From the NCBI GenBank assembly GCA_018371855.1, contig JAHAKD010000006.1, positions 62,001 to 126,000 on the forward strand: a DNA stretch of 64,000 nt, in the 5' to 3' direction. Below are positions 15,885-24,076 of this stretch, piece by piece. Source of the stretch: Clostridium sp. (GTDB lineage Bacteria; Bacillota; Clostridia; TANB77; CAG-508). Below the pieces are notes generated by a model. It saw only the letters and a list, made by a program, of their open reading frames with translations, was not told the DNA's origin and ran no database searches. The position numbers and the translations under genes are program-made. The number at the start of each line of letters is the position of its first letter. Within the stretch, counting starts at the first letter, position 1.

Positions 15885-18497
15885 ATGGCAGAATATTCAC
15901 CAATGATGCAAAGATATCTTGAAACAAAAGAAGAATATAAAGATTGTATACTTTTTTATAGACTAGGAGATTTTTACGAAATGTTCTTTGATGATGCAAT
16001 AACAGTATCAAGAGAACTAGAACTAACTTTAACTGGAAAGGATTGTGGACAAGCAGAAAGAGCACCAATGTGTGGTGTGCCACATCATGCTGCAGAAATT
16101 TATATTTCAAAACTAATTGCAAAAGGATATAAAGTTGCAATATGTGAACAATTAGAAGATCCAAAAACAGCAAAAGGAATTGTAAAAAGAGGGGTTATTC
16201 GTGTTGTTACACCTGGTACAGTAATAGAATCTAATATGCTAGAAGAAAAGAAAAACAATTATATCATGTCAATTGTTAAAAAAGGTATATATTATGGAAT
16301 TGCAGTATGTGATGTGACTACTGGAGACTTTTATAGTACAGAGATAAAAGAAAACAATAATTTCCCTTTGGTTTTAGACGAAATCGCAAGATATTCACCT
16401 GCAGAATTAGTTGTAAATAGCATGATGTATGATAGCAAAGAAGAAATAAGTAAAATAAAAGAAAGATTTGAAATATATTTTACAAGATTTAATGATAAAT
16501 TCTTTTCAGAAGATATAAATACAATAGTAGAGAACTATAATTTAGTTGATAATGATGATAATCCTATAAAAGATGTAGATAAAAGGCTTTTTTCTGTTGC
16601 AAGTATAAATGCATTAGTGGAATACTTAAAACAAACACAAAAAACAAGTTTAGAACATATTAACAAAATAATTATGTACAATACAACTAGATATATGTCT
16701 TTAGATATTAATGCAAGAAGAAATCTAGAACTTACAGAAAAAATGAGAGATAAAAGCAAAAAAGGTACGCTTTTATGGGTATTGGATAAAACTTCTACAT
16801 CAATGGGAGGAAGACATTTAAGAAGATGGATAAATGATCCATTAATTGATGTTAACGAGATAAATAAAAGACTAAATGCTGTAAAAGAACTAAAAGAAAA
16901 TGTAATGCTTAGAGGAGATATAATAGAAAGTCTAAAAAAGGTTTATGATATAGAAAGATTAGCAGGAAAAATATCATATGGTAATGCAAATGGTAGGGAT
17001 ATGATTTCTTTAAAAAATTCTTTATCAAAATTACCAGAAGTAAAAAACGTATTACAAAATACAACTTCAACAATGTTACAAGAACTTTATAATAACTTAG
17101 ATGAGCTAAAAGATATTCATGAACTGATAGAAAAATCAATAGTAGAAGATCCACCAATGACGGTAAAAGAAGGTGGTCTAATAAAACTAGGATATAATGA
17201 AGAAATTGATAAATTAAAAACTGCTACAACAGAAGGTAAGAATTGGTTAATTCAATTAGAAGCAACAGAAAAAGAGAAAACAGGAATAAAGAATTTAAAA
17301 GTTGGATTTAACAAAGTATTTGGATATTATATAGAAGTAACAAAATCAAATTTACCACAAGTTCCAGATAGATATATAAGAAAGCAAACACTAACAAATT
17401 GTGAAAGATATATAACAGAAGAACTAAAAGAATTAGAGAACCAAATTCTAGGGGCCGAAGATAAAGTTATTAATCTAGAATATGAAGCATTTACACAGAT
17501 AAGACAAGAAATTGCTAAAAATGTAAAAAGACTTCAAAAATCAGCAATGATAATTGCAACACTAGATGTATTAGCTTCGTTTGCAACTGTTGCAGAAGAC
17601 ATGAATTATTGTATGCCAATAGTTGACAATGGTGGACAAATAGAGATAAAAGAAGGAAGACATCCAGTAATCGAAAAAATGCTTCCAACAGGAAGTTTTA
17701 TAGATAATGACACATATATGGATAATGATGATAACAGATTATCAATTATAACAGGACCTAATATGGCTGGTAAATCTACATATATGAGACAAGTTGCATT
17801 AATTACATTAATGGCACAAATAGGAAGTTTTGTTCCTGCTACAGAAGCACATATCGGTGTTGTAGACAAAATATTTACAAGAGTTGGTGCATCAGATGAT
17901 TTAAGTATGGGTCAAAGTACATTCATGGTTGAAATGATGGAAGTTGCAGACATCTTAAAAGAAGCTACTAAAAATAGCCTAGTAATATTAGATGAAATAG
18001 GAAGAGGAACGTCAACATATGATGGACTATCAATTGCATGGGCAGTTGCTGAATATATTTCTGATAAAACAAAATGTGGGGCAAAAACATTATTTGCAAC
18101 ACATTACCATGAACTTATAGAATTAGAAGATAAACTAGAAGGTGTAAAAAATTATTCTATAGCAGTTAAGGAAAAAGGTGAAGATGTAATCTTTTTAAGA
18201 AAGATTATAAGAGGTGGAACAGATGAAAGTTATGGTGTTCATGTTGCAAGGCTTGCAGGTGTTCCAAAAGAAGTATTAAAAAGAGCAAATGAAATATTAA
18301 GAAGCCTAGAAAGAAAAAGCATTTTAGGTAGCAAGAAAATGGAAAAAGAAAATAAACAAGTTCAAGCCGGTCAGCTTGATTTATACAATTACAAATTAGC
18401 AGAAATAGCACAAGAACTTGATAAGATTGATTTAAATACATTAACACCTATAGATGCGCTAAATACTTTAATGAAAATAAAAGAAAAAATGAAATAG
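15885..18497 (+). CDS. mutS: DNA mismatch repair protein MutS
   Basis: MutS recognises base mismatches and small loops and recruits MutL. 870 residues, normal length. The mismatch-binding N-terminus includes GDFYEMFFDDA (Phe-x-Glu wedge, about residue 30); the ATPase has Walker A GPNMAGKST (624-632), Walker B LVILDEIGRGTSTYDG, and the TLFATHYHEL block. The C-terminal helical clamp segment ends KIKEKMK. MutL is not in the window. A strong terminator follows. Confidence 0.98.
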   Translation: MAEYSPMMQRYLETKEEYKDCILFYRLGDFYEMFFDDAITVSRELELTLTGKDCGQAERAPMCGVPHHAAEIYISKLIAKGYKVAICEQLEDPKTAKGIVKRGVIRVVTPGTVIESNMLEEKKNNYIMSIVKKGIYYGIAVCDVTTGDFYSTEIKENNNFPLVLDEIARYSPAELVVNSMMYDSKEEISKIKERFEIYFTRFNDKFFSEDINTIVENYNLVDNDDNPIKDVDKRLFSVASINALVEYLKQTQKTSLEHINKIIMYNTTRYMSLDINARRNLELTEKMRDKSKKGTLLWVLDKTSTSMGGRHLRRWINDPLIDVNEINKRLNAVKELKENVMLRGDIIESLKKVYDIERLAGKISYGNANGRDMISLKNSLSKLPEVKNVLQNTTSTMLQELYNNLDELKDIHELIEKSIVEDPPMTVKEGGLIKLGYNEEIDKLKTATTEGKNWLIQLEATEKEKTGIKNLKVGFNKVFGYYIEVTKSNLPQVPDRYIRKQTLTNCERYITEELKELENQILGAEDKVINLEYEAFTQIRQEIAKNVKRLQKSAMIIATLDVLASFATVAEDMNYCMPIVDNGGQIEIKEGRHPVIEKMLPTGSFIDNDTYMDNDDNRLSIITGPNMAGKSTYMRQVALITLMAQIGSFVPATEAHIGVVDKIFTRVGASDDLSMGQSTFMVEMMEVADILKEATKNSLVILDEIGRGTSTYDGLSIAWAVAEYISDKTKCGAKTLFATHYHELIELEDKLEGVKNYSIAVKEKGEDVIFLRKIIRGGTDESYGVHVARLAGVPKEVLKRANEILRSLERKSILGSKKMEKENKQVQAGQLDLYNYKLAEIAQELDKIDLNTLTPIDALNTLMKIKEKMK

Positions 18498-18505
18498 TTT
18501 ATTAT

Positions 18506-18540
18506 AAAAGATGTACTTCAGTTTTAAGTACATCTTTTAA
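18506..18540 (+). terminator. Terminator of mutS
   Basis: AAAAGATGTACTT / AAGTACATCTTTT stem with a 6-7 base loop. Confidence 0.85.
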
Positions 18541-18592
18541 TAATTTGTAATAAGATGTATAATTAGTTTAGTTTTTATATTTAGGAGGAAAA

Positions 18593-19291
18593 ATGTACGA
18601 AGGGTTTAGTAGAGAAGAAAGATTAATAGGAAAAGAAAATTTAGAAAAGCTAACTAAAGCTAAAGTGGCAGTGTTCGGAATTGGTGGAGTAGGTTCTTTT
18701 GTAGTAGAGGGATTGGCAAGAGCAGGTATAGGAAAATTTCTATTAGTTGATAATGACACAATAGATATTACAAATATAAATAGACAAATACATGCAAATA
18801 TAACTACTGTTGGAAAAAATAAAGTAGATGTTATGAAAGAAAGGATATTAAGCATAAATCCAGAAGCAGAAGTAGATGTATCTACAGAGTTCTTTATGCC
18901 AGGAAGTGAACTGTTAGATAATTCTTTAGACTATATAGTAGATGCAATAGATACAGTAACTGGAAAAATAGAATTAGTATGTAGAGCTAATGATCTTAAT
19001 ATTCCTATAATTTCTGCAATGGGAACAGGAAATAAATTAGATCCAACTAAATTTGAAGTAACAGATATTTATAAAACTTCTGTATGTCCTCTTGCAAAAG
19101 TAATGAGGAAAGAATTACGTTCAAAAGGTATACAAAAATTAAAGGTAGTATATTCAAAAGAAGAACCGATAAAACCAAATGATGGGGACTATAAAACACC
19201 TGCAAGTATATCTTTTGTACCTTCTGTAGTAGGGTTAATTATAGCTGGAGAAGTAATTAAAGACCTAATAAATGTTGAGAAATTTATATAA
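18593..19291 (+). CDS. tcdA: tRNA threonylcarbamoyladenosine dehydratase
   Basis: E1-like ThiF/MoeB-fold enzyme (TcdA, formerly YgdL/CsdL) that cyclises t6A37 in tRNA to ct6A using ATP. 232 residues. Nucleotide-binding GIGGVGSFVVEGLARAGIG (about 33-51), DNDTIDITNINRQ with the catalytic Arg of the NxxR type, and the TcdA-specific TSVCPLAKVMRKELR segment. No E2-style partner or sulfur carrier is nearby. Cytoplasmic. Function is by family. Confidence 0.92.
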   Translation: MYEGFSREERLIGKENLEKLTKAKVAVFGIGGVGSFVVEGLARAGIGKFLLVDNDTIDITNINRQIHANITTVGKNKVDVMKERILSINPEAEVDVSTEFFMPGSELLDNSLDYIVDAIDTVTGKIELVCRANDLNIPIISAMGTGNKLDPTKFEVTDIYKTSVCPLAKVMRKELRSKGIQKLKVVYSKEEPIKPNDGDYKTPASISFVPSVVGLIIAGEVIKDLINVEKFI

Positions 19292-19303
19292 AAATGCTAT
19301 AAT
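19275..19303 (+). promoter_or_regulatory. Promoter of the 19336 gene
   Basis: TTGAGA at 19275-19280 and perfect TATAAT at 19298-19303, spacer 17; it overlaps the end of tcdA. Confidence 0.75.
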
Positions 19304-19335
19304 TAAGAGTGAATAAAATTTTAGGAGGTAGAAAA

Positions 19336-19839
19336 ATGAAAGAGCATTTGGAAGCTCAATTGAGCACACTCGAGATGTATCCTGTCTCAGCTAAGAAAGG
19401 AAAAATCTGTAAAGGAAAGCCAAGATTCAAGCAATTGTCTGAGAGAAAACGGTTAATTTTATTAATCGGATTGGAAGACTGTAAAAAGGTCAGAAAATTC
19501 GAGGCAAAAAAGAATGTCTGGAAGATTGATTACTCTGATATTGCTGTAGAGGTACAGGGAGATGAAGCAATTGATGACTGGAAAGAGTTCAAAAAGGAGA
19601 CAAACAATCTTTTTTATAGAAGAGTAAAGATTGCTCTTGGAAAAGGAGTTGCAGTTGTCGAAAAAAACTTTAGAAACTTAGAAACAAGGATAGGATTTTT
19701 GGAGGTAGCTTCACTGTCTGGAAACATCGAAGCTATACTTATTGTAAACAAAAGGCTACTGAAAAAAGATTCCTATTTGCAACAACAATATGCAAAAGGC
19801 TTGTTGCAGATTGGAGTGGACAAAGTTTACTTCATCTAG
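19336..19839 (+). CDS. Hypothetical protein with atypical codon use
   Basis: 167 residues, family not recognised. Start is the ATG at 19336 behind AGGAGGT; the frame extends a further 27 bases upstream but overlaps the promoter region. The protein is soluble, mixed alpha/beta, basic at the N-terminus (KKGKICKGKPRFKQLSERKR) and ends in a hydrophobic strand VDKVYFI. Codons such as CTC, GTC, ATC, TCT and GAG are more frequent than in neighbours, where Leu is mostly TTA/CTA. It is a one-gene unit with a strong promoter and terminator. Recent acquisition is possible; function unknown. Confidence 0.65.
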   Translation: MKEHLEAQLSTLEMYPVSAKKGKICKGKPRFKQLSERKRLILLIGLEDCKKVRKFEAKKNVWKIDYSDIAVEVQGDEAIDDWKEFKKETNNLFYRRVKIALGKGVAVVEKNFRNLETRIGFLEVASLSGNIEAILIVNKRLLKKDSYLQQQYAKGLLQIGVDKVYFI

Positions 19840-19842
19840 AGG

Positions 19843-19879
19843 TTTGGTGACGTGTGCTCACGTCACCAAACGTTTTTTT
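19843..19879 (+). terminator. Strong terminator of the 19336 gene
   Basis: Perfect 12-bp stem TTTGGTGACGTG / CACGTCACCAAA with a TGCT loop, then CG and seven T. GC-richer than the other terminators here. Confidence 0.9.
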
Positions 19880-19910
19880 AATTACAAAAAATTGTATGAT
19901 TAGTTTATTA

Positions 19911-19939
19911 TTGAAATTTCAAACTTTGTTTGTTAAAAT
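19911..19939 (+). promoter_or_regulatory. Promoter of the Nudix gene
   Basis: TTGAAA at 19911-19916, TAAAAT at 19934-19939, spacer 17. Confidence 0.6.
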
Positions 19940-19970
19940 ATAACTAGCAAAATAAACAAAAGGAGAACAT

Positions 19971-20405
19971 ATGGAAAAAATAGGTATTGGAGTAGGTATT
20001 ATAATAAAAAATAAAGAAGATAAAATATTAATGTTACTTAGAAATGATGATGCAAAAAAGGCAGATTCGGACATGAGATTAGAAGGCACGTGGACACTTC
20101 CAAGTGGAAAAGTGAAATTTGGAGAAACAATAGAAGAGGCTGGAATTAGAAAGACAAAACAAGAATGTAATTTAGATGTAAGCAAAATAAAAGTAATGTG
20201 TGTACAAAATGATGTAAATAAATATGCGCAATTTGCAACATTTGGTTTAATTGCAGAAGAATACAGTGGAACTATAAAACTCCCTAAAACAGATGAACTA
20301 ATAAAATATGATTGGTTTGATGTAAATGATATGCCAGAAAATACATGTATACCAACCAAAAGAATAATAGAAAAATATTTAAGCAATGAATTTTATAATG
20401 GATAG
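19971..20405 (+). CDS. Nudix family protein with a degenerate Nudix box
   Basis: 144 residues with the Nudix fold: N-terminal GVGIIIKNKEDKILMLLRND, then GTWTLPSGKVKFGE. The box GX5EX7REUXEEXGU is only partly kept: GKVKFGE is intact but the expected REUXEE reads RKTKQE, losing two acidic positions that normally bind metal. It may therefore be a weak hydrolase or a binding protein. First of a run of small soluble enzymes on the + strand (thioesterase, YbaK, RdgB); the thioesterase starts 11 bases later. Confidence 0.8.
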   Translation: MEKIGIGVGIIIKNKEDKILMLLRNDDAKKADSDMRLEGTWTLPSGKVKFGETIEEAGIRKTKQECNLDVSKIKVMCVQNDVNKYAQFATFGLIAEEYSGTIKLPKTDELIKYDWFDVNDMPENTCIPTKRIIEKYLSNEFYNG

Positions 20406-20416
20406 GTGGTAATAAA

Positions 20417-20911
20417 ATGAAAGTAATAAGTAAACAAAGAAATAGTAAAATGTGTGCAATATGCGGAATGGATAATAAATATGGGTTACATGCACAATTT
20501 TATAATATGGAAGATGGAAGTGTAATGACAAAATTTAAATATAGAGAAGAACATCAAAGTTATCCAGGAAGAGTACATGGTGGTTTAATTACTGCAATGC
20601 TTGATGAAATGGGATTAAGAGCATTATGGGCTAAGGAAGGTAATGAAGAAGATTTTGGTGTAACAATGTCTCTAGATACAAAATATAGAAAACCAGTGCC
20701 ATATGAAACAGAATTAATAGGCAAAGGAATTTTGATAAAAGAAAGTAGCAAATTCTTTGTAGTAGAATCAGAAATTCTAGATACAGAAGGAAATGTACTT
20801 GCAAATGGAACGATAAAATACATAAAATTAGACACAAATAAAATTAATGGAAATATAGATGCACACGAGGAAATGTGTTATTTAATTGAAGATGATGTAA
20901 AAGAAATCTAG
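20417..20911 (+). CDS. PaaI-type hotdog thioesterase
   Basis: 164-residue hotdog-fold acyl-CoA thioesterase family protein. The central helix motif YPGRVHGGLITAMLDEMG (about residues 47-64) and the later TKYRKPVPYETELIGKG strand define the family; the substrate is not evident. The N-terminus carries CAICGMDN, a pair of cysteines outside the core fold. The stop codon falls within a terminator stem. Confidence 0.85.
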   Translation: MKVISKQRNSKMCAICGMDNKYGLHAQFYNMEDGSVMTKFKYREEHQSYPGRVHGGLITAMLDEMGLRALWAKEGNEEDFGVTMSLDTKYRKPVPYETELIGKGILIKESSKFFVVESEILDTEGNVLANGTIKYIKLDTNKINGNIDAHEEMCYLIEDDVKEI

Positions 20912-20929
20912 TTATACTAGATTTTTTTT
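20904..20929 (+). terminator. Terminator overlapping the thioesterase stop
   Basis: AAATCTAG / CTAGATTT stem with TTATA loop and a T run; the stop codon TAG lies in the 5' arm. Confidence 0.8.
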
Positions 20930-20970
20930 ACATTTTATGATATTTTAGGCTAAACGAAAGGAGAGATTTT

Positions 20971-21435
20971 ATGGATATTTTGGGAGTTTTAAAAGAATTA
21001 AATATAGAATATGAGTTGCAGGAGCATAAAGCTGTATATACGGTAGATGATTTACAAGATGTTTTTATGGAAATGGAAGGAATTGGTTGTAAGAATCTCT
21101 TTTTAAAAGACGCAAAGAAAAATCTATTTTTATATACTTTACCAGATAATAAAAGAGCAGATTTAAAAAATTTACCAGAAAAAATAAATAGTAAGAGGTT
21201 ATCTTTTGCAAATGAAAATGATTTACAAGAATATTTAGGCTTAATTCCAGGTTCAGTAACACCACTTGGAATAATCAATGATAATGAGCAAAAAGTGACA
21301 GTTGTACTAGATAAAGAATTAAAAAATAATAAAGTATTAATTCATCCAAATAGAAATACTGCAACAATATCTATAAAATACGATGATCTAATAAAATTTA
21401 TAAAACATTGTGGAAATGAGTATATAGAAATTTAG
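20971..21435 (+). CDS. YbaK/ProX-type aminoacyl-tRNA deacylase
   Basis: 154-residue stand-alone editing domain of the YbaK/ProX (INS) superfamily, which removes wrongly attached amino acids (typically Ala or Cys from tRNA-Pro). The signature GLIPGSVTPLGIIND near residue 90 and the N-terminal EYELQEHKAVYTVDDL are of the ProX/PrdX subtype. The full prolyl-tRNA synthetase is not nearby. A GGGACGTTCC hairpin lies just after the stop. Confidence 0.88.
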   Translation: MDILGVLKELNIEYELQEHKAVYTVDDLQDVFMEMEGIGCKNLFLKDAKKNLFLYTLPDNKRADLKNLPEKINSKRLSFANENDLQEYLGLIPGSVTPLGIINDNEQKVTVVLDKELKNNKVLIHPNRNTATISIKYDDLIKFIKHCGNEYIEI

Positions 21436-21440
21436 AAAGG

Positions 21441-21470
21441 GTGGATTTTGGGGACGTTCCTAAAATCCCG
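21441..21470. repeat. GGGACGTTCC hairpin family, locus 2
   Basis: GTGGATTTT / AAAATCCCG arms around GGGGACGTTCC, between the YbaK-like gene and rdgB. One arm base differs from the usual GGGATTT. Confidence 0.8.
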
Positions 21471-21484
21471 ATAGGAGAAATAGG

Positions 21485-22054
21485 ATGATTATTTTAGCGA
21501 CAAATAATAAAGGGAAAGTGAAAGAAATTAAAGAGATACTTAAAAACGAAGAAATAAAGACACTAAAAGAAATGAATATAAATATAGAAATAGAAGAAAC
21601 TGGGGAAACATTTGAATCAAATGCTTTAATAAAAGCAAGAGAAATTTATAAGTTAACTAATACTGCATGTATTGCAGATGATAGTGGAATTTGTATTGAA
21701 GCATTAGATGGATTCCCAGGTGTAAAAACTGCAAGATTTTTAGGAGAAAATGCCACACAAGAAGATAGAAATAATTATTTGATAAAAAAATTAGAGGGTA
21801 TTTCAAAAGCTAAACGAAAAGTTGAATTCATAACATGTATAGCTTATGTAGATTCACAAGGAAATGAAAAAATATATAAAGGAACACTAAATGGATACAT
21901 AGCGGAAGCTACAAGAGGTAAAAACGGATTTGGGTTTGATGAAATATTTGAATTAGAAGACGGTAGAACATTAGCAGAATTAGAAACAGAAGAAAAGAAT
22001 AACATTAGTAGCAGAAAAATAGCACTAAAAAAATTAGAACAAGATATTAGATAA
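21485..22054 (+). CDS. rdgB: XTP/dITP diphosphatase (RdgB/HAM1)
   Basis: House-cleaning pyrophosphatase that hydrolyses dITP, dUTP-like and XTP nucleotides. 189 residues, normal length. Substrate-binding start ILATNNKGKVKEIKEIL, active-site block ADDSGICIEALDGFPGVKTAR (about 66-86, first Asp is the likely base), and GFGFDEIFEL. The ribosome site ATAGGAG lies at the edge of repeat locus 2. Confidence 0.95.
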   Translation: MIILATNNKGKVKEIKEILKNEEIKTLKEMNINIEIEETGETFESNALIKAREIYKLTNTACIADDSGICIEALDGFPGVKTARFLGENATQEDRNNYLIKKLEGISKAKRKVEFITCIAYVDSQGNEKIYKGTLNGYIAEATRGKNGFGFDEIFELEDGRTLAELETEEKNNISSRKIALKKLEQDIR

Positions 22055-22067
22055 ATCGCTATTTGTG

Positions 22068-22115
22068 GGGTTTACTATACTTAAAGATACATAATACAAT
22101 ATATGTGATAAACCC
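22068..22115 (+). promoter_or_regulatory. Inverted-repeat operator over the HTH gene promoter
   Basis: GGGTTTA (22068-22074) and TAAACCC (22109-22115) flank a nested ACATA / TATGT pair (22089-22093, 22102-22106). A promoter-like TTTACT (22071-22076) and TACAAT (22095-22100) lie inside. The position suggests an operator for the HTH protein encoded just downstream, or a hairpin ending rdgB. Confidence 0.5.
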
Positions 22116-22130
22116 AAAAGGAGTGAAAAT

Positions 22131-22807
22131 ATGGAACAAGCAAAAATAGGAAAATTTATAGGAGAAATAAGAAAAGAAAAAGATTTAAAACAAGCTGAAC
22201 TTGCAGAAAAGTTAGGAGTAACAAGTAAAACTGTATCTAGATGGGAAACAGGAAAATATATGCCAGATTTATCTTTATTTACAGATATATCACAAATATT
22301 AGGTTTTACTATTAATGAACTATTACAAGGCGAAAGGCTAATAAAAAACAACATGATATATATTTCTCTCCAGAAAATCCAGCATTTTTTGGTGGAGATA
22401 TAGATGACGAATGTATTAGAATAAGAATACAAAAAGATAAATATATATTATGCTATAAAAAAATATATATGGGAAATGATGAAGAAGACATTCATATTGT
22501 TGAATATGAGACAGAAGTATCTAATTTAGATGCAACAATTAATATATTAAAAGGCGTGCGCATAAATAAAGTATGTGATTTAATAAAAGAAAGAGATAGC
22601 TTTATATATAAGAACTTATTCGAGATATCATTAGATAATGTTAAAGATTTAGGATATTTTATAGAAATAGAAGTATATGATAAAAATATTCCTATAAATG
22701 AGGCAAATCAATTATTATTAAACTTTGTAAAAGAACTAAACTTAGATATAACAAGAAGAAACTTAAAAGGATATTCATATTTAATGTATGATAAATTGAA
22801 TAAATAG
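22131..22807 (+). pseudogene. HTH regulator fused to CYTH-like domain, frameshifted
   Basis: The first frame (22131-22403) encodes a Cro/CI-type HTH: AELAEKLGVTSKTVSRWETG near residues 23-42, then NELLQGERLIK. At the A-run 22344-22349 the homology moves to another frame that is open to 22807: DIYFSPENPAFFGG, RIRIQKDKYILCYKK, a DATINILKGV helix and GYFIEIEVYD, which follow the order of strands in the CYTH (triphosphate tunnel) superfamily. Adding one A restores a 225-residue HTH-CYTH protein. The N-terminal ExExK strand of CYTH is not visible. Either a mutation, a sequencing error, or slippage on the A-run. Confidence 0.6.
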
Positions 22808-22821
22808 ATTATGGAGGAATA

Positions 22822-23499
22822 ATGGTTAAGCAACAAAAGTATATAATTTTGGACTTTGGATTAGTATTAGGAAAACCAAAAACAGGAGAATGGTTCATAA
22901 CACCAAACTTTTTTGAAATACTAGGAACAGAAAAGATAGATTTAAAAAAATTAAAATTTTTATTTAATAAATATAATGCGCTTATATCTGTAAAGATGAC
23001 AACTAGAGAAGAAGAATACCAAGCTTTTAAAGAGTTTTATTATAATATAATAAATGAATTACATATAGTTGGAAATTCTAAAGAGCAAGCTGAAAAATTG
23101 GCACAAGATTTTGTATATAATGAAGATAAATATGTTATGTATGATGATGTATATAATTTTTTAAGTGAAGCAAGTAAAGAGCATAAATTAATATTATTAT
23201 CAGACAATTGGCCATGTGTTTATAATATTTTAAAAAGGTGGAATATATATGATTTCTTTACCAAGATATATATTTCTTCTGAATATTGTGAATTAAAAAA
23301 AGACGGAGATTTTTTTGACAGACCAATAAATGAATTTTGTATAAAAGAAAATGATGCTATATTTGTCGATGATAATCCAGATTTATTAGATGTGGCAGTT
23401 AAAAAGAAATTAAGTCCAATTTTAATGGACAGGGCTAATAATTATAGGCAATTTAATAAATATAGAAGAATAATAAATTTAAAAGAGGGGATTTTATGA
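22822..23499 (+). CDS. HAD-like hydrolase
   Basis: 225 residues of the haloacid dehalogenase superfamily. Motif I IILDFGLVLG (Asp about residue 9), motif II LILLSDNWP (Ser about 125), a conserved Lys in SEYCELKKDGDFF and the acidic motif IFVDDNPDLLDVA near residue 180. It resembles the DFGxVL subgroup of small phosphatases; substrate unknown. It overlaps the next gene by 4 bases (ATGA), so the two are probably translated together. Confidence 0.85.
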   Translation: MVKQQKYIILDFGLVLGKPKTGEWFITPNFFEILGTEKIDLKKLKFLFNKYNALISVKMTTREEEYQAFKEFYYNIINELHIVGNSKEQAEKLAQDFVYNEDKYVMYDDVYNFLSEASKEHKLILLSDNWPCVYNILKRWNIYDFFTKIYISSEYCELKKDGDFFDRPINEFCIKENDAIFVDDNPDLLDVAVKKKLSPILMDRANNYRQFNKYRRIINLKEGIL

Positions 23500-24026
23500 A
23501 AATATTAATTTTAAATGGTTCACCACATAAAAATGGTGACACCTCATATATAGTAAATGAAATAAAAAAGAAACTACAAGGAGAAGTAGAAGAGTTATTT
23601 TTATATGATGCAAAGATTAGCCCATGTGTAGACTGCGGATATTGTTGGAAAAACAATGGATGTGCAATTAAAGATGATATGGAGAAAATATATAAAGATG
23701 ATTATGATATATTAATAATAGCGTCGCCCGTGTATATGTATAATGTAACTCCACCAATGTTTTCTCTATTAACAAGATTAAATTATATTTGGAGTAATAA
23801 ATACTTTTTAGATATAACACATGTATTTAAGAAAAAAAGAGGAATTTTGGTATTAACAGGTGGTGGAAGCGGAGAGCCTAAGCATGCATTAGATACAGCT
23901 AAGTTAATATTTAAGTTCTTAAATTCAGATTTTGATAGTAAAAAAGATTATATATATTCATTAAATACAAATAATATTCCAGCAAAAGAAGATATACAAA
24001 TTAAGAAAAAGATAGAAAATTTATAA
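23496..24026 (+). CDS. Flavodoxin-fold NAD(P)H/FMN oxidoreductase
   Basis: 176-residue protein of the NADPH-dependent FMN reductase or iron-sulfur flavoprotein family. FMN loop ILNGSPHKNGDTSYIV (about residues 4-19), the cysteine cluster SPCVDCGYCWKNNGC (about 44-58) and the second flavin loop IIASPVYMYNVTPPM. The cysteine spacing (CxxCxxC...C) is like that of iron-sulfur flavoproteins. Redox partner unknown. Coupled by a 4-base overlap to the HAD gene. Confidence 0.85.
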   Translation: MKILILNGSPHKNGDTSYIVNEIKKKLQGEVEELFLYDAKISPCVDCGYCWKNNGCAIKDDMEKIYKDDYDILIIASPVYMYNVTPPMFSLLTRLNYIWSNKYFLDITHVFKKKRGILVLTGGGSGEPKHALDTAKLIFKFLNSDFDSKKDYIYSLNTNNIPAKEDIQIKKKIENL

Positions 24027-24027
24027 A

Positions 24028-24068
24028 AATACTAACAAAAATATTAGTATTAACTGTCTAAAAGACAG
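24028..24068 (+). promoter_or_regulatory. Two small hairpins before the sigma-factor gene
   Basis: AATACTAA / TTAGTATT (24028-24051, no T run) and CTGTCT / AGACAG with AAA loop (24054-24068). The second ends at the GGGGGA ribosome site of the sigma gene and could limit its translation. Confidence 0.35.
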
Positions 24069-24076
24069 GGGGAATT

